A stretch of DNA of 64,000 nucleotides from GCA-002793235 sp965267355 (GCA_965267355.1 OZ253956.1:2542001-2606000), one strand, 5' to 3'; shown: positions 17,047 through 25,754, numbered from the stretch's first letter. The notes: generated by a model from the letters alone, not told the origin. Numbers and translations are program-made.

Positions 17047-19291
17047 CGCCTATTACACAAACATCATCAATTTGCTCTAAGTCTCCTTTCCATTTCTCAA
17101 AACCGTCATTGATTATCTCTTTTTGTTTTTCCATTGGTTGATCTTGAATAGATAATAACAACTTTTTAAAGTTAGCTGTTTTTAGTTTTTTACCTTTCTC
17201 CCCTCCAAACTGATCGGCATAACCATCTGAAAAAGTATAAATTGTATCACCTTTTTGCAATTTGATTTTAGAAGTTGTAAACGGCTTTAATTCTCCCAGG
17301 TAAGCTCCAACAGGCTGTTTATCAGCCTTATATTCAATCAATTCATGATCGGTTGATTTTCTTATAATCCATAAAGGATTATGAGCACCTGAATAACTTA
17401 ACTCGTTTGTGTTTTTATCCCAAACACACAACGCTAAATCCATTCCATCTTTACGCTGTGTATCTACTCCTTTTTGTTCTAATGCTTTTACAATTTTACT
17501 CCTTAATTTATTTAAAATTTCACTCGGATTTGTCTCTCCGTTTTCTACTACAATCTCATTAAAAAAACTAATACCTAACATACTCATAAATGCCCCTGGA
17601 ACGCCATGCCCCGTACAGTCTGCAGCAACCCATATAGCTAAATTAGTTTCTGTGTGAAATGCCCAAAAGAAATCTCCACTCACAACATCCTTGGGTTTTA
17701 AGAGAACAAAATGTTCTTCTGAAATCTGACTCCAATACTCATCACTTGTCAATAATGCTGTTTGTATTAACTTAGCATACTCTATACTATCAGTAATATT
17801 TTGATGCTGTTCTTCAACAATCTCCTTTTGCAGTGTTATTTCTTTATTTTTTTGCTCCAGCAACAGGTTAGTTTTTTTTCGTTGTTGGCTACTTCTATAA
17901 ACAACTACAACCAACACTAATAAAACCAATCCAACAGCTAAAGAACCGTAAAGTTGTATAGATTTCCTTTTACTCTCTTCATCTGCTTTTGCCAGCTCTG
18001 CTGTTTGTAGAGCATTAGTTTTATTCAACAATTCAATTTCTTGTTCTTTCCTTTCGTTCTGGTATTTTTTCTCTAATTCATTTATTAGCTCTGTATTTTC
18101 TTTATTGGTAACGCTATCAGCCAAGTCAACAAATACAGTATGATGTTCGTATGCTTTTTTGTAATTATTTAAATTCTCATAAGTTAAGGCCAACCCTTTA
18201 TGTGCTTTAATCTCATAGTCTAAATAGCCAGTGTTTTGAGCATTAACTAAAGCCTTATTGAACAAATTAAGTGCTTTTTGATGTTGTCCTTTTTTATTAT
18301 ATATCTTTGCTGCAGCTATCTGCGACACAGCCAACTTACCGTAACTACCTATCTCTTCTTTAATCTTAATCGATTTTAAAGCGTATTCTAGCGCTTTATC
18401 ATCATTATTTGTTAATTCATGATTTACACTTAAGTTATTATAACATTGTGCAATAAGTGGTTTATCCCCAATTTCTAAAAATATCTCTAAGGCATCATAA
18501 AACCTAACACGAGCAGTATCATATTGTTCCAAATAATCATAAGCAGTTCCTTCACTGGTTAAAGCAATGCCATAATGTTTTTTTGCTCCTATTGCTTGAG
18601 CTATTTTTTTCTGACGGGCATAAGTTTTTAAGGCTTCCTGGTAATTTTTTTGACCTATATAAATCAATCCAATATTAGATAAGGTTCCAATAGTCATTAA
18701 AGTATCTCTTAAATCTTCATAGATATTTATTGCCTTTAAGTAAAGTTTGATAGCTTCAGTAGGATTACCAGCAATATCATGCATTATACCCGTATTATTA
18801 AACGACTGTCCTGCTCCTATACTATCTCCAACCTGAATTTTAAGCTCACCTGATTTTTCAAAGTTTATTCTTGCATTTTCATAATCTCCAGCATAGTAAT
18901 AAGCAATGCCTATATCATTAAAAGATTCTGCCTCACCATTTTTGTTTTTATTCTTTCTGTGAGTAGCCAGTGTTTTTTTATAATACTCAACAGCTTTAGG
19001 GTATTTACCTACTGACTGAGCAGTGAGGGCATATTCTCGGTATGCTTCAGCTAACCACTTACTATCCTTTACTTGTTTAGCAACATTTATAGCTTGATTG
19101 TTAAAATAAAAAGCGGAATCGGGATTGTCTTTTCTGAAAGAAACAGCTAACTGTTCGTAGGCTATTATTTGAGCTGTGTCAATATGAGATGATTTTATGA
19201 AGCTCCTTAAACTATCAATTCCACTACCAGCATAGGTAAATACTGGCAAGAAAAATAGAATAGATAAAACCTTTCTCATCATACCATACAT
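17036..19291 (-). CDS. TPR-repeat membrane protein with C-terminal PP2C/SpoIIE serine phosphatase
   Basis: A 751-residue signalling protein. A signal peptide (1-20) leads into an array of about eight TPR-type helical repeats (35-400) predicted to be periplasmic. A transmembrane segment (YGSLAVGLVLLVLVVVVY, about 447-465), a coiled coil (about 468-500) and a cytoplasmic SpoIIE/PP2C domain (about 520-751) follow. The phosphatase shows VSGDFFWA, AADCTGHGVPGAFMSMLG and TFSDGYADQFGG, the metal-binding aspartates of the family. It probably dephosphorylates an anti-sigma antagonist or similar partner in response to a periplasmic cue, but no partner gene is nearby. A relative with a different sensor lies at 48668-51247. 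Confidence 0.88.
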   Translation of the reverse strand: MYGMMRKVLSILFFLPVFTYAGSGIDSLRSFIKSSHIDTAQIIAYEQLAVSFRKDNPDSAFYFNNQAINVAKQVKDSKWLAEAYREYALTAQSVGKYPKAVEYYKKTLATHRKNKNKNGEAESFNDIGIAYYYAGDYENARINFEKSGELKIQVGDSIGAGQSFNNTGIMHDIAGNPTEAIKLYLKAINIYEDLRDTLMTIGTLSNIGLIYIGQKNYQEALKTYARQKKIAQAIGAKKHYGIALTSEGTAYDYLEQYDTARVRFYDALEIFLEIGDKPLIAQCYNNLSVNHELTNNDDKALEYALKSIKIKEEIGSYGKLAVSQIAAAKIYNKKGQHQKALNLFNKALVNAQNTGYLDYEIKAHKGLALTYENLNNYKKAYEHHTVFVDLADSVTNKENTELINELEKKYQNERKEQEIELLNKTNALQTAELAKADEESKRKSIQLYGSLAVGLVLLVLVVVVYRSSQQRKKTNLLLEQKNKEITLQKEIVEEQHQNITDSIEYAKLIQTALLTSDEYWSQISEEHFVLLKPKDVVSGDFFWAFHTETNLAIWVAADCTGHGVPGAFMSMLGISFFNEIVVENGETNPSEILNKLRSKIVKALEQKGVDTQRKDGMDLALCVWDKNTNELSYSGAHNPLWIIRKSTDHELIEYKADKQPVGAYLGELKPFTTSKIKLQKGDTIYTFSDGYADQFGGEKGKKLKTANFKKLLLSIQDQPMEKQKEIINDGFEKWKGDLEQIDDVCVIGVRV

Positions 19292-19294
19292 TGT

Positions 19295-20131
19295 TTATTG
19301 AATATGATAATTCACCAACTCTTCAATGGGCTTTCTGATCACTTTACCCAATGTTACTTGATGTTTTTTAGCAACTTTTTCAATTAAACGTTGATAGTTA
19401 GCTGCAATTGATCCAATCAAATGAAGTTGATAAGTTTCGTAATCTGAATACTTACATATATTTTTTTCAAAAAATAGATCAAACCTTTCCTCAACCATAT
19501 TAGATATCTCAGGATTACTTAAATGCTTATGCACAAATAAACTAAATCCAGCTAAGAATCTATTTGGCAAAGGTTGTTTATAAACAGCATCTAATACATC
19601 CGTTAAAGTAAGTCTATACTGCTTTTTAAAATCTTCAGCAACAGCAGAAGGTAATTCATTGCCCAAATAAGTTCTGATAAAGGTTTTACCTATATCAGCT
19701 CCACTTCCATTATCTCCCAAAATATAACCCAATGCAGCAACATTTTCCACAATTACATCGCCATTGTATAAACATGAATTAGAGCCAGTACCCAATATAG
19801 CAACCATTCCTTTTTCATTACCACAAGCAGCCCTGGCAGCAGCTAACATATCATGCTCCACTTCTACTCTAGCATTACTAAAAAAGGTATTTAATGGATT
19901 AAAAATAATCTTATTCTTATCTTCCGATGAGCATCCAGCTCCATAAAAATAGACATGTGTTACTTTTTCTTTTACCTCTATTAATTCTGAGCTTGCTAAT
20001 TCATTTAAAACACTTGCTGAATCAATCATATAGGGATTGAAACCAATGGTTTCATAAGAAACCTTTTCTCCTCCATTTTTTACCAAACGCCAATCGGTTT
20101 TGGTAGAACCACTATCTGCTATTAACAACAT
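19295..20131 (-). CDS. BadF/BadG/BcrA/BcrD ATPase-family amino-sugar kinase
   Basis: A 278-residue ASKHA-fold kinase. The phosphate-1 loop is LLIADSGSTKTDWRLV (2-17), and a second phosphate loop appears as AILGTGSNSCLYNG (about 110-123), with GYILGDNGSGADIG following. Relatives phosphorylate N-acetylglucosamine or N-acetylmuramic acid with ATP in the cytosol. Exact substrate is not fixed. The window also encodes a NagZ-like hydrolase and MurQ, so a cell-wall recycling role is plausible. It lies three bases upstream of the TPR phosphatase gene on the same strand, so they may share a transcript. Confidence 0.83.
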   Translation of the reverse strand: MLLIADSGSTKTDWRLVKNGGEKVSYETIGFNPYMIDSASVLNELASSELIEVKEKVTHVYFYGAGCSSEDKNKIIFNPLNTFFSNARVEVEHDMLAAARAACGNEKGMVAILGTGSNSCLYNGDVIVENVAALGYILGDNGSGADIGKTFIRTYLGNELPSAVAEDFKKQYRLTLTDVLDAVYKQPLPNRFLAGFSLFVHKHLSNPEISNMVEERFDLFFEKNICKYSDYETYQLHLIGSIAANYQRLIEKVAKKHQVTLGKVIRKPIEELVNYHIQ

Positions 20132-20321
20132 CTTGTAAAAGTAATAATTTACAAAGAGTTTTTCTCTCCCTCAATTCAATCAAATTTCGTTTAAAAGAAA
20201 CATCTCAAAAAACAAGCTCAGCCTTTAGTTGTTTTACTAAATCGTTTAGATACTACCCTTAAACACAAAGCATTAAAAACTAATATTTTACCTAACTTTA
20301 CCCTCCTAACTATTTACATTT

Positions 20322-21677
20322 ATGAGTAAGTTTTTTTTCATTTTTGCACTGTTTTTTTCTACGGCAATTCTTGCTCAAAACGATTCTACATTTATTCGTA
20401 AAATTTATGATGAAGCTCTTGAAAATGGAGAGTGTTATGAAAACTTAAGAAGTTTATGTAAAGATATTGGTTCCAGACTAACTGGCTCTGCCCAAGCTGA
20501 CATGGCTGTAATATGGGGTGAAAAACTTTTAAACTCTTATGGTTTTGATAATGTTTATTTACAAAAAATCACTGTTCCGCATTGGGAAAGGGGGACCACT
20601 GAAGCGGGTTGGATAGAAGATGAAAATGGAAATGTACATAAACTAAATATTCTTGCTCTTGGTGGTTCTATTGCTACTGATGGACTAATAAATGCAGAGG
20701 TTATTGCTTTTGATAACCTAGAAGCATTAAAAGAAGCTGATCCCAACTCTGTAAAAGATAAAATTGTATTTCTTAAAGAAGCCTTTAACCAAAAATATAT
20801 TAAAACATTTAAGGCTTATGGTGCTTGTTACCCACTAAGAGGAGATGGGGCCAAAGAAGCTGGAAACTTAGGAGCTAAAGCTATTGTTATTCGCTCTTTG
20901 GCTTCTTCTACAGATGAACACCCTCACACAGGTAGCATGCACTACGATGACACTAAGAAAAAAATCCCAGCTGCTGCCATAAGCACTAAAGATGCTGATT
21001 TGCTTAATGATTGGTTAACAAAAGGGAAAGTAACCTTAAGCATGGAAATGGATTGCAAATTACTGCTGAACAAAACTTCTTACAATGTAATCGGGGAAAT
21101 GAATGGAAAAGATGAAAAAGTGATTACCTGGGGAGGACACCTAGATTCTTGGGATGTTGGTGAAGGAGCTCATGATGATGGTGCTGGCATTGTTCACAGT
21201 ATAGAAGCATTACGGATTTTAAAAAAACTTGGCTACCAGCCAAACCATAAATTACGTTGTGTACTATTTATGAATGAAGAAAATGGAAATATGGGTGGTA
21301 AAACTTATGCTACTTGGTGTAAAGAAAACAAAGAAAAGCATATAGCAGCCATTGAAAGTGATAGAGGTGGCTTCCTTCCTACAGGCTTTGATATTAAAGG
21401 AAATGAAAAACAAGTTAAGTTTGTTCAACAGTTTAAAAAATTATTGTACGATTTTCAATTATTCAAATTTGACAAAGGCTACAGTGGAGTAGATATTGGG
21501 CCGTTAATGAAGGAGTACCCAGATATGTTACAGTTAGGAATGACCATTAACTCTCAGGAATATTTTGATTATCATCACTCAGAAGCAGATGTTTTTGAAG
21601 CCGTGAACAAGCGTGAGCTGGAATTAGGTGCTGCTGCTATGGCTACCATGGTTTACCTGCTCGATAAAAACCTATAA
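20322..21677 (+). CDS. Exported M28-family zinc peptidase with PA-like insert
   Basis: A 451-residue secreted aminopeptidase-like enzyme with signal peptide (MSKFFFIFALFFSTAILAQ). A PA-like domain occupies about 120-240. The catalytic M28 domain shows all expected zinc and catalytic residues: GGHLDSWD (His, Asp), AHDDGAGIV (bridging Asp), MNEENGNMGG (Glu-Glu), ESDRGG (Asp) and YHHSEAD (His). It should cleave N-terminal residues from peptides in the periplasm or outside, using two zinc ions. Monocistronic, divergent from the kinase gene across a 190-base gap in which I see nothing definite. Confidence 0.92.
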   Translation: MSKFFFIFALFFSTAILAQNDSTFIRKIYDEALENGECYENLRSLCKDIGSRLTGSAQADMAVIWGEKLLNSYGFDNVYLQKITVPHWERGTTEAGWIEDENGNVHKLNILALGGSIATDGLINAEVIAFDNLEALKEADPNSVKDKIVFLKEAFNQKYIKTFKAYGACYPLRGDGAKEAGNLGAKAIVIRSLASSTDEHPHTGSMHYDDTKKKIPAAAISTKDADLLNDWLTKGKVTLSMEMDCKLLLNKTSYNVIGEMNGKDEKVITWGGHLDSWDVGEGAHDDGAGIVHSIEALRILKKLGYQPNHKLRCVLFMNEENGNMGGKTYATWCKENKEKHIAAIESDRGGFLPTGFDIKGNEKQVKFVQQFKKLLYDFQLFKFDKGYSGVDIGPLMKEYPDMLQLGMTINSQEYFDYHHSEADVFEAVNKRELELGAAAMATMVYLLDKNL

Positions 21678-21721
21678 CTCATTAATTTCAAGGATGTTCG
21701 GAAGCATTTCTTGATAAAAGG

Positions 21722-21753
21722 TTTGCTTTGCTTGTTTTCGTTTAATACTTTTA
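21722..21753 (+). promoter_or_regulatory. Putative promoter of the ABC transporter operon
   Basis: TTTG at 21722-21725 and TACTTTTA at 21746-21753, separated by 20 bases, fit the Bacteroidota -33/-7 pattern (TTTG, 19-20 bases, TAnnTTTG) with one mismatch. The ATG follows 10 bases later, implying a very short leader. Confidence 0.45.
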
Positions 21754-21763
21754 TGCTATCAGT

Positions 21764-22651
21764 ATGAACGAGATTTTAAACATCAATAACATTTCTAAAA
21801 ACTACGGTAAAGTAAGAGCAGTTAATGGTCTTTCTTTACAAATAAACCAAGGTGAAGTTTATGGTATTTTAGGTCCCAATGGTAGTGGCAAAACAACTAC
21901 ATTGGGAATTATACTTGATGTTTTAAAATCTGATTCAGGTTCTTTTACTTGGTTTGGAAAGACTCCTGATAAATACACTAGAAAAAAGATAGGCTCTATA
22001 TTAGAAACACCTAACTTCTACCCTTACCTATCCGCTAAACAAAACCTAGGTATAGCTTGTAAAGTAAAACAAGTATCTGAAAGTGAAATTGACAGAGTAT
22101 TGAGCATTGTTAATCTTACAGAGCGTGCAAATTCAAAATTCAAAACTTTTTCATTAGGTATGAAACAGCGTTTAGCATTAGCATCTGCTTTATTAGGAAA
22201 CCCAGATGTATTAGTGTTAGATGAACCTACAAATGGATTAGATCCGCAAGGAATTGCAGAAGTTAGAACCATTATAAAAGAATTAGTTGCTCAAGGAAAA
22301 ACCATAATTATGGCGAGCCATATTTTAGATGAAGTTGAAAAAATATGCTCTCATGTTGCGGTGTTAAAAACTGGTAACTTATTGACTTATGGTCCGATTA
22401 AAGCCGTGCTTAATAAACAAGAACAAGTTTATATTGCTGCTGATGATATGGGATTATTGAAAATTACTTTAGGGCAAATTGATGGTGTAAGCAACATAAA
22501 AGAGTCTAGCAACAAAATATATTTAATGTTAGAGCAAGGTAAAGACAGTGCTTACCTTAACAAAGCATTATTCGATAAAGGAATTGTATTGACTGAACTA
22601 GGTGTTCAAAAACCTGATTTAGAAGCAAACTTCTTAGAATTAGTAAAGTAA
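21764..22651 (+). CDS. ABC transporter ATP-binding protein
   Basis: A 295-residue cytosolic nucleotide-binding subunit. It shows Walker A GPNGSGKTT (about 38-46), the signature FSLGMKQRLALASALL (about 127-142), Walker B and D-loop VLVLDEPTNGLDPQG (about 150-165) and the H-loop MASHILDEVE. A C-terminal extension of about 80 residues is typical of the CcmA/DrrA-type exporters that pair with ABC-2 permeases. Its stop overlaps the permease ATG by one base (TAATG), so the two are translated together. Substrate unknown; GldA-like gliding ATPases are similar in class, but nothing here proves that role. Confidence 0.94.
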   Translation: MNEILNINNISKNYGKVRAVNGLSLQINQGEVYGILGPNGSGKTTTLGIILDVLKSDSGSFTWFGKTPDKYTRKKIGSILETPNFYPYLSAKQNLGIACKVKQVSESEIDRVLSIVNLTERANSKFKTFSLGMKQRLALASALLGNPDVLVLDEPTNGLDPQGIAEVRTIIKELVAQGKTIIMASHILDEVEKICSHVAVLKTGNLLTYGPIKAVLNKQEQVYIAADDMGLLKITLGQIDGVSNIKESSNKIYLMLEQGKDSAYLNKALFDKGIVLTELGVQKPDLEANFLELVK

Positions 22652-23457
22652 TGATGACCCTATTAAAAATAGAATTAAAGAAAATTTTACCTTACACTGC
22701 GTTTTGGGTGATTTTAGGTTTAGTATTTGCTTTTATTCCTGTAGTATTTTATGGTATTGGTCAAATACAAATACAGGGTGCTCCATTCGACATGAAAGAA
22801 ATGTATCGTTTCCCTGGTGTTTGGAACAACCTTACTTATTTGGCAAGCTGGTTTAACTTGTTAATAGGAATGTTGCTAGTAATACTGGTTTGTAATGAGT
22901 TTTCTTTCAAAACCTTCAGACAACAAGTTATTGATGGGCAAAACAAATCTGACTTTGTAGTATCTAAAATATTGGTAATGGTGCTGATATCTTTAGTTAG
23001 CACTATTTATTTGTTTGTTGTAGGTTCGTTATTTGGGTTAACCACCACTATTGGTAATGTTAGTATGCTGGAAAACATTAAGTTTTTAGGGGTTTATTTT
23101 ATACAAGCCATTGGCTATATGAGTGTTGGCTTTTTAATTGCTACATTAATTCGCTCAACTGCACTTTCAATAATCATCTTTATGTTTTCCATTTTAATAG
23201 AGAGCATAATTCAAGTTTTTGTGCCAGGCAGTATAGAAAAGTATTTCCCCATGGAGATAATTGCTAACCTCACCCCTAATCCATTAGTATCTAACATGAT
23301 GCCTGACCCGAGTCAATTACCGCCAGGAGCAACTGTACAAATGCCACCGATGTTTGAAACCATTCCATTAAGCACCACTGTAATGGTTGCTGCCATTTAT
23401 ATCCTTGCCTTTTGGGGAGTTACTTACTTTATCTTGACTAAGAAGGACATTAAGTAA
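22651..23457 (+). CDS. ABC-2 type transporter permease
   Basis: A 268-residue integral membrane protein with about six hydrophobic segments (near 15-35, 65-88, 107-130, 147-165, 172-195 and 242-262). Overlap with the upstream ATPase gene and its topology identify it as the permease. Between segments 5 and 6 is a longer periplasmic loop rich in Pro and Met (MMPDPSQLPPGATVQMPP). Exported substrate unknown. The convergent DUF2235 gene ends one base away. Confidence 0.9.
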   Translation: MMTLLKIELKKILPYTAFWVILGLVFAFIPVVFYGIGQIQIQGAPFDMKEMYRFPGVWNNLTYLASWFNLLIGMLLVILVCNEFSFKTFRQQVIDGQNKSDFVVSKILVMVLISLVSTIYLFVVGSLFGLTTTIGNVSMLENIKFLGVYFIQAIGYMSVGFLIATLIRSTALSIIIFMFSILIESIIQVFVPGSIEKYFPMEIIANLTPNPLVSNMMPDPSQLPPGATVQMPPMFETIPLSTTVMVAAIYILAFWGVTYFILTKKDIK

Positions 23458-23458
23458 A

Positions 23459-24478
23459 TCACTTCTCCAAATTACCCCAACCATATTTCTCAATGTAACG
23501 CACTAAGTTTTTAGGTCTGTAAAATGGATTTTTTTCATAGCGTTTTTTTACACTGATATGAATCGGTGTATCTAATAATATTTCTCTTTCGTGCTTCCCT
23601 AGTATTTTAAATATACGCTTGTGTTCATTATGCTGACTTGCCAAATAATTAGTACTTACATCAATATGTTTTTGAAAATATAACCCTTTGTTTTCTGCTT
23701 CTCGCTTCATCCACAACATAGGTATTTCTGATAGTGCTTTTCCATCACCATCAGGCTTATACCCTCCACCAACGTCAGAATGAACACCAGCAAACCATAC
23801 TTGCTTTAAATCAACCTTGTTATCTGCATCTTTAGTCCATATTGTTGGCTCAAAATCTTTTCTTAACTCATCTATACTTAATGCATGCCTTGCTGTTTCA
23901 ATAATGCTTCCTATCTTATTATCGTAAAACAAGTTTTTAGACTTAATAAACCCAAAAATACTGGTAGGTAATCCCATTGAACCAACAGTATCCCATACTC
24001 CTACAAATTTTACTTCAGTACGATTTGCCACAGCATAATCTTTCCTAAACTTAACAGAATACTCGTGACTTGGCTTGTATTTACTGTTTTTGTATAGGTT
24101 AAATGCTGTAGTAATTTTATTGGCATGCTCTTTTTTAAGCACACTACAGTTATTAATTAATCCGCATAAGCTCCTTACGGTATAAGCACCTCTGCTAAAT
24201 CCAAAAAAGTATAGTTCATCCCCTTTATCATAATTGTGTACAATAAAACGGTAACAGTCCATAATGTTCTTATCTAATCCTTTACCCAAAGCACCACCAG
24301 CCGCCTGACTATGGTAAGAGCCTATTCCCCAATCGTAAAAAACTGTTTGGTTTACATTGCTACTATCAATAGGAGCAATTGCTCTTGAAAATTTCAGCAC
24401 ATTGGTTGGAAAATCTTTTTCTAAATTAACCTCTGGTCTGTTCCAGGTGCCATCAGCACAAATAACTATTCGTTTCAT
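23459..24478 (-). CDS. DUF2235 alpha/beta-hydrolase (Tle1-like phospholipase family)
   Basis: A 339-residue protein with the DUF2235 opening KRIVICADGTWN and the nucleophile elbow FFGFSRGAYTVRSL (about 90-103), where Ser in GFSRGA is the likely catalytic residue. GVWDTVGSMG and WFAGVHSDVGGGY supply the downstream conserved Asp and His blocks. The family includes Tle1 phospholipase effectors of type VI secretion and many uncharacterised hydrolases. No T6SS gene, signal peptide or immunity gene is visible here, so an effector role is not supported. It lies 31 bases downstream of the phenylalanine hydroxylase gene and probably shares its transcript. Confidence 0.85.
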   Translation of the reverse strand: MKRIVICADGTWNRPEVNLEKDFPTNVLKFSRAIAPIDSSNVNQTVFYDWGIGSYHSQAAGGALGKGLDKNIMDCYRFIVHNYDKGDELYFFGFSRGAYTVRSLCGLINNCSVLKKEHANKITTAFNLYKNSKYKPSHEYSVKFRKDYAVANRTEVKFVGVWDTVGSMGLPTSIFGFIKSKNLFYDNKIGSIIETARHALSIDELRKDFEPTIWTKDADNKVDLKQVWFAGVHSDVGGGYKPDGDGKALSEIPMLWMKREAENKGLYFQKHIDVSTNYLASQHNEHKRIFKILGKHEREILLDTPIHISVKKRYEKNPFYRPKNLVRYIEKYGWGNLEK

Positions 24479-24509
24479 AAAAAATAAACTTAGATTAACT
24501 CAGCTAAAG

Positions 24510-25250
24510 TTATAAAATATTTACGTCCGACAGTTTGTGTTCCTTATTTATTATTTTTTCGTATTCTTCTAACGATGCATACAGCTGCTCCATATTTTCT
24601 AAAACAAAGTATTTGGTTTGTATCTCACTGTTGCAAAATGAAGTACCTATTACCTCGTTTAAATTAAATGGCAATATTTCCGGTTCCTTACTATAAACAA
24701 AATTAGACTCACCAAAGGATGACATTATTCCGGCTCCATACAACTTTAAACCGTTCTGTTGAATTAGACCAAACTCTACTGTAAACCAGTAAATGCGTTG
24801 TAATTCAATTATAACCTGTTCGTTTTGTTGATGCTTTACTCCCAACTTACCCATTCTCTGAGCAAAATCTGCGTAATCTTTATTCATAAACAATGGAATA
24901 TGCCCAAATATATCATGAAACATATCTGGTTCTTCTAAGTAATCCAACTGCTTCATTGGTCTTAACCAGGTTGAAGAGCAAAACTTTTTTTGAGCCAACA
25001 ACTCAAAAAATTGCTCAACAGGAATTAATCCTGGAACTACCTCTACAGTCCAGCCTGTTGTTTCTTTCAACACTTTATTAAGTTTTTTAAAGTTTGGCAC
25101 CTCATTAGCATTCAGCACGCTGTTCATATTATTTAGACATGCCAAATACTCCTTACATGATTTATCTTGTAAATTCTCCATTTGTCTTTCAAAGAGTGTT
25201 TTCCATACTTTAAAATCCTCTTTAGTGTAATTTTCATACAACTGTTTCAT
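24510..25250 (-). CDS. phhA: Phenylalanine 4-monooxygenase (phenylalanine hydroxylase)
   Basis: A 246-residue bacterial-type pterin-dependent hydroxylase that converts phenylalanine to tyrosine using O2 and tetrahydropterin. The catalytic core carries EEPDMFHDIFGHIPLF (about 102-117), which supplies the two iron-binding histidines, and WFTVEFGLI (about 153-161), which supplies the third ligand, glutamate. No regulatory ACT domain is present. The gene is preceded by a pterin carbinolamine dehydratase gene, its cofactor-recycling partner. Between them lies a leader ORF with five Tyr codons and an attenuator-like terminator, so expression is predicted to fall when tyrosine is plentiful. Confidence 0.96.
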   Translation of the reverse strand: MKQLYENYTKEDFKVWKTLFERQMENLQDKSCKEYLACLNNMNSVLNANEVPNFKKLNKVLKETTGWTVEVVPGLIPVEQFFELLAQKKFCSSTWLRPMKQLDYLEEPDMFHDIFGHIPLFMNKDYADFAQRMGKLGVKHQQNEQVIIELQRIYWFTVEFGLIQQNGLKLYGAGIMSSFGESNFVYSKEPEILPFNLNEVIGTSFCNSEIQTKYFVLENMEQLYASLEEYEKIINKEHKLSDVNIL

Positions 25251-25269
25251 TTCTTTTAATTTTAAACCA

Positions 25270-25303
25270 CAAAAAAAGCCCGATTCAAAAAAAGAACCGG
25301 GCT
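25270..25303 (-). terminator. Intrinsic terminator of the phhA leader
   Basis: Minus-strand hairpin AGCCCGGTTC (25303-25294), seven-base loop, GAATCGGGCT (25286-25277), followed by seven T residues. The only imperfection is a G.T pair. It lies about 20 bases before the phhA ATG and 28 bases after the leader-peptide stop codon. Confidence 0.9.
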
Positions 25304-25391
25304 ACTTTAATTATCTTAAAACACAGAATTACTACCTCAGTTCTTTAAAAAGAATTGAATAATAGTAATAATATGTGTTTGCTATTTTCAT
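25277..25391 (-). promoter_or_regulatory. Predicted tyrosine-responsive transcription attenuator upstream of phhA
   Basis: Four RNA segments can be read on the minus strand. Segment 1 (TTCTT within the Ile-Leu-Phe codons) can pair with segment 2 (AAAGAACTGAGG, 25346-25335), which ends the leader ORF. Segment 2 can instead pair with segment 3 (CCCGGTTCTTT, 25301-25291) through 11 pairs with one bulged A and one G.U. Segment 3 otherwise pairs with segment 4 (25286-25277) to make the terminator. A ribosome stalled on the five Tyr codons would cover segment 1 and free segment 2 for antitermination; a ribosome at the stop codon would cover segment 2 and permit termination. Mechanism is inferred from this arrangement. 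Confidence 0.82.
25332..25391 (-). CDS. Leader peptide with five consecutive Tyr codons (phhA leader)
   Basis: A 19-codon ORF with ATG at 25391-25389 and TAG at 25334-25332, encoding MKIANTYYYYYSILFKELR. The five Tyr codons are TAT TAT TAC TAT TAT. It begins 51 bases after the dehydratase stop and ends 82 bases before the phhA ATG. A TTAGTTTG (one mismatch to TAnnTTTG) lies just upstream at 25400-25407, so it might have its own promoter with almost no leader; read-through from upstream is the alternative. Five tyrosines in a 19-residue ORF placed before a tyrosine-forming enzyme are unlikely to be chance. Confidence 0.8.
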   Translation of the reverse strand: MKIANTYYYYYSILFKELR

Positions 25392-25442
25392 CTACTGGGC
25401 AAACTAACACAATTATTTTTAGAAATTTAAAAAGGCTTTAAA

Positions 25443-25754
25443 TTATTTTCTTGATTTAATATTTGCTGCCACAATTTCTTCAATTTGAGTAGCTAACACA
25501 ACATCTTTGGTAGTTACCCCTCCTGCATCATGAGTGGTTAATCTTATATCTAACTTGTTGTATACATTAAACCACTCAGGGTGATGATTTAATTCTTCAG
25601 CTACTACTCCAACTCCAACCATTACTGCTAAAGTTTCTTTAAAATCTATAAACTCGAAGCTTTTTTCAATTCCATTGTTTTGGAATTTCCAACCTGGCAA
25701 CTTTTGTAGCTTTTTCGTTATTTCAGATTCATTCAATTTCTCCATCTTATTCAT
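25443..25754 (-). CDS. 4a-hydroxytetrahydrobiopterin (pterin carbinolamine) dehydratase
   Basis: A small enzyme of 103 residues (100 if the second ATG at 25743-25745 is used). It dehydrates the 4a-carbinolamine formed by phenylalanine hydroxylase and so regenerates the pterin cofactor. The active-site block EELNHHPEWFNVYNKLDIRLTTHDAGG carries the family histidines (HHP and the later TTHD). It overlaps the end of the hydrolase gene by eight bases if the first ATG is used. It precedes the phhA attenuator, so its own transcription would not be attenuated. Confidence 0.95.
   Translation of the reverse strand: MNKMEKLNESEITKKLQKLPGWKFQNNGIEKSFEFIDFKETLAVMVGVGVVAEELNHHPEWFNVYNKLDIRLTTHDAGGVTTKDVVLATQIEEIVAANIKSRK

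Noticed and set aside
25251..25442. T-box or tRNA-binding leader before phhA
   Set aside because: No T-box consensus (TGGNACCGCG-like) is present. The Tyr-codon ORF and competing helices explain the leader better.
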